Under the pieces are notes generated by a model, which was not told where the DNA came from, searched no databases, and saw nothing but the letters and a program-made list of their open reading frames with translations. A program made the translations under genes and the position numbers. This document shows positions 6,324 through 7,915 of a stretch of DNA of 7,915 nt, one piece after another. This DNA comes from Gammaproteobacteria bacterium (GTDB lineage Bacteria; Pseudomonadota; Gammaproteobacteria; Xanthomonadales; Xanthomonadaceae): NCBI GenBank assembly GCA_024642445.1, contig JAHEBG010000042.1, positions 1-7,915 on the forward strand, written 5' to 3'. Position 1 is the stretch's first letter. The number at the start of each line of letters is the position of its first letter.

Positions 6324-7915
6324 CAGAACGGGAAGAACCGGGGGATCAAGTACAGGGCAAGGAACAGGAACAGAATATTCAAAGGTATGCCAATGCGCAT
6401 GTAGTCGGTGAAACGGTAGTTACCGGCACTGTACACCATGGTGTTGGTTTGGTAGCCGATGGGCGTAGCAAAACTGGTGGAGGCGGCAAACAACACGGCC
6501 ACCAGAAACGGTGCCGGGCTGACACCCAAGCTGATGGCTGCAGTATAGGCAATCGGTGTAATTAAAACGGCGGTGGCGTTATTGCTCATAAGCGCAGTAA
6601 GAACGGCAGTCAGTGTGTACACCGCGGCCAGCGTTGCCAATGGCCCGAAGCTGCCCACGCTGTGCACGGTGGTGTCGGCCAGAAGCTGTGCCAGACCCGA
6701 CTTCTGCATGGCTACACCCAAGGGAATCACGCCGGCCAGCAACACAATCACCCGCCAGTCCACTGCCTGATAGGCTTGGTCGTTGCCGATGCAACGGGTG
6801 GCCACTAAGGCGATACATCCTAGGATTGAGGATGCAACAATCGGCAATAGGCCCAAGGCTGCAATGGCAATGGCGGCACTGACGATGGCCACCGACAGCA
6901 GGGCTTTACCGGTCTTTGGTTTGACTGCGGCATTGTCGCGCTCTTCCAGAATAATCAGATTTTCATTGCGGCGCAGCACATCCAGTTCGCTGGCAGTGCA
7001 AATCAGCAACATCACATCACCCACGCTGAGCACCACGTCTTTGATTTTTTCATTGAGCACTTCGCCCTTGCGGTGCAAGGCCAAGACCGTGGCGTTGTGG
7101 TGCCATTTGAAATCGAGTTCTTCCAGGGTCTTGCCGGTAAGGCGGGCGCCGGGCGCCACCATGGCTTCAACCAATACGCGGTCGTTCGACTTCTTGCCGG
7201 CCACGGTATTCAAATCGAAATGTTTGAACTCCGGATCAATCTCCAGCTTGGCATCGCTGCGCAGGGTTTCAATATTGGCCCAATCGCCTTCCACCAGCAG
7301 AATGTCGTCGGCATCCAATTTCACTGCGCGTGGCGCGAACTGCTTGCTGTCGCCGCGGATCAGTTCCAGAACACGTACCTTGTATTTTTTTGCAATCTGA
7401 ATGGAGGCGGCCGATTGCCCGATGAACGGTGAATCCTGCATGACCCGTAATTCGGTGATGTATTTGCCCAGCCGGTAGGTTTCGCTCAGCGGCGCCGGCG
7501 GATGGTGCGGCAATAACCAGTGACGCACCAGCATCAGATAAGCGAAGCCGAACAGCATGGTGATAAAGCCAAGCTCGGCGAAATCGAACAGGCCGAAACC
7601 GGCAAAGCCCAGATCCTTGGCCAAGGAATTGACCAAGAGATTGGTGGAGGTGCCAATCAAAGTGCAGACACCGCCCATCTGCGCCGCATACGACAGCGGA
7701 ATCAGCACCTGCGAAGGCGACTGCCGGTTGGCCGCAGTGGCCGCCAACACCAAGGGCAGAAATACGGCCACGGCTGCAGTATTGTTTACGAAGGCGGAAA
7801 TTGGCCCGATGATGAACATCAACACCAACAGGAATAACCACGGCGTTTTAATCCGTATCATTACCCGGCCCACAGCATCCATGGCACCGGTATGCGCCAG
7901 GCCGGCGCTAAGAAT
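6323..7915 (-). CDS. SLC13/DASS-type permease with two TrkA-C domains (N-terminus off the window)
   Basis: The frame is open from the right edge (530 codons visible, starting ILSAGLAHTGA) to TGA 6325-6323. It is a multi-pass transporter of the divalent anion:Na+ symporter superfamily. Two repeat motifs bind cation and substrate: FVNNTAAVAVFLP (nt about 7792-7754) and SNNATAVLITP (about 6586-6554), each followed by hairpin-type segments, LIGTSTNLLV and TPIGYQTNTMVY. Between the halves sit two cytoplasmic TrkA-C/RCK_C domains (about nt 7465-7232 and 7189-6938), the layout of the SAC1/SLT-like permeases linked to sulfate or sulfur oxyanions in other organisms. The C-terminus ALYLIPRFFPF is typical of the group. 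An in-frame ATG at 7882 exists, but homology continues upstream, so the true start, perhaps 50-70 codons further, lies beyond the window. It is first of the visible operon genes and overlaps the iron-sulfur subunit by one base. Substrate and direction of transport are inferred. Confidence 0.92.
   Translation of the reverse strand: MLSAGLAHTGAMDAVGRVMIRIKTPWLFLLVLMFIIGPISAFVNNTAAVAVFLPLVLAATAANRQSPSQVLIPLSYAAQMGGVCTLIGTSTNLLVNSLAKDLGFAGFGLFDFAELGFITMLFGFAYLMLVRHWLLPHHPPAPLSETYRLGKYITELRVMQDSPFIGQSAASIQIAKKYKVRVLELIRGDSKQFAPRAVKLDADDILLVEGDWANIETLRSDAKLEIDPEFKHFDLNTVAGKKSNDRVLVEAMVAPGARLTGKTLEELDFKWHHNATVLALHRKGEVLNEKIKDVVLSVGDVMLLICTASELDVLRRNENLIILEERDNAAVKPKTGKALLSVAIVSAAIAIAALGLLPIVASSILGCIALVATRCIGNDQAYQAVDWRVIVLLAGVIPLGVAMQKSGLAQLLADTTVHSVGSFGPLATLAAVYTLTAVLTALMSNNATAVLITPIAYTAAISLGVSPAPFLVAVLFAASTSFATPIGYQTNTMVYSAGNYRFTDYMRIGIPLNILFLFLALYLIPRFFPF

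Noticed and set aside
5841..6404. Plus-strand open frame (187 codons) opposite the iron-sulfur subunit
   Set aside because: It covers the reverse complement of the cysteine-cluster coding region; no motif and no ribosome binding site.
7849..7882. ATG at 7882 as the permease start
   Set aside because: The frame continues to the window edge with permease-like sequence (ILSAGLAHTGA), and starting here would lose the first membrane segments, so it is internal.

Overview
The window looks like a chromosomal segment of a gammaproteobacterium, probably close to the Xanthomonadales/Lysobacterales. The reasons are moderately high GC, a LytS/AlgZ-type kinase and LytTR (AlgR-type) regulator placed directly before hemC as in pseudomonads and xanthomonads, and a porphobilinogen deaminase with an AQGA motif. 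No phylogeny could be run, so the order-level placement is an inference. No rRNA, tRNA, CRISPR array, insertion sequence or attachment site was seen, and nothing suggests recent transfer.

Layout. Positions 1-1138 (minus) hold most of an unrecognised lipoprotein whose C-terminus runs off the left edge. A divergent intergenic region of about 195 bp follows, with one sigma70-like promoter candidate facing each way. From 1334 to 4682 (plus) lies a tight four-gene block: a carboxylesterase of the phospholipase/carboxylesterase family, an AlgZ/LytS-like membrane sensor kinase (ATGA overlap), an AlgR-like LytTR response regulator (8-nt overlap) and hemC (34-nt gap). hemC converges on a three-gene minus-strand operon separated by only 13 bp. 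In transcription order that operon is an SLC13/DASS-type permease with two TrkA-C (RCK_C) domains (start off the right edge), a four-cluster ferredoxin-like electron-transfer subunit, and a DmsC-type membrane anchor. Both junctions in it are 1-nt TGATG overlaps.

How the genes may work together. The kinase and regulator form a complete two-component system. The upstream esterase is translationally coupled to it, and hemC is either co-transcribed or driven by its own promoter. The minus-strand operon encodes the B and C subunits of a membrane-bound molybdopterin oxidoreductase of the DMSO reductase superfamily. The sequence style best fits the cytoplasmic sulfite dehydrogenase SoeABC, and the permease would then plausibly move sulfate or another sulfur oxyanion. 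The catalytic molybdopterin A subunit is not in the window and does not sit between the permease and the B subunit.

Most of the window is ordinary core or respiratory metabolism. The points most worth checking are the permease-B-C operon, a possible leaderless promoter exactly at the hemC start codon, and the unrecognised cysteine-rich lipoprotein.
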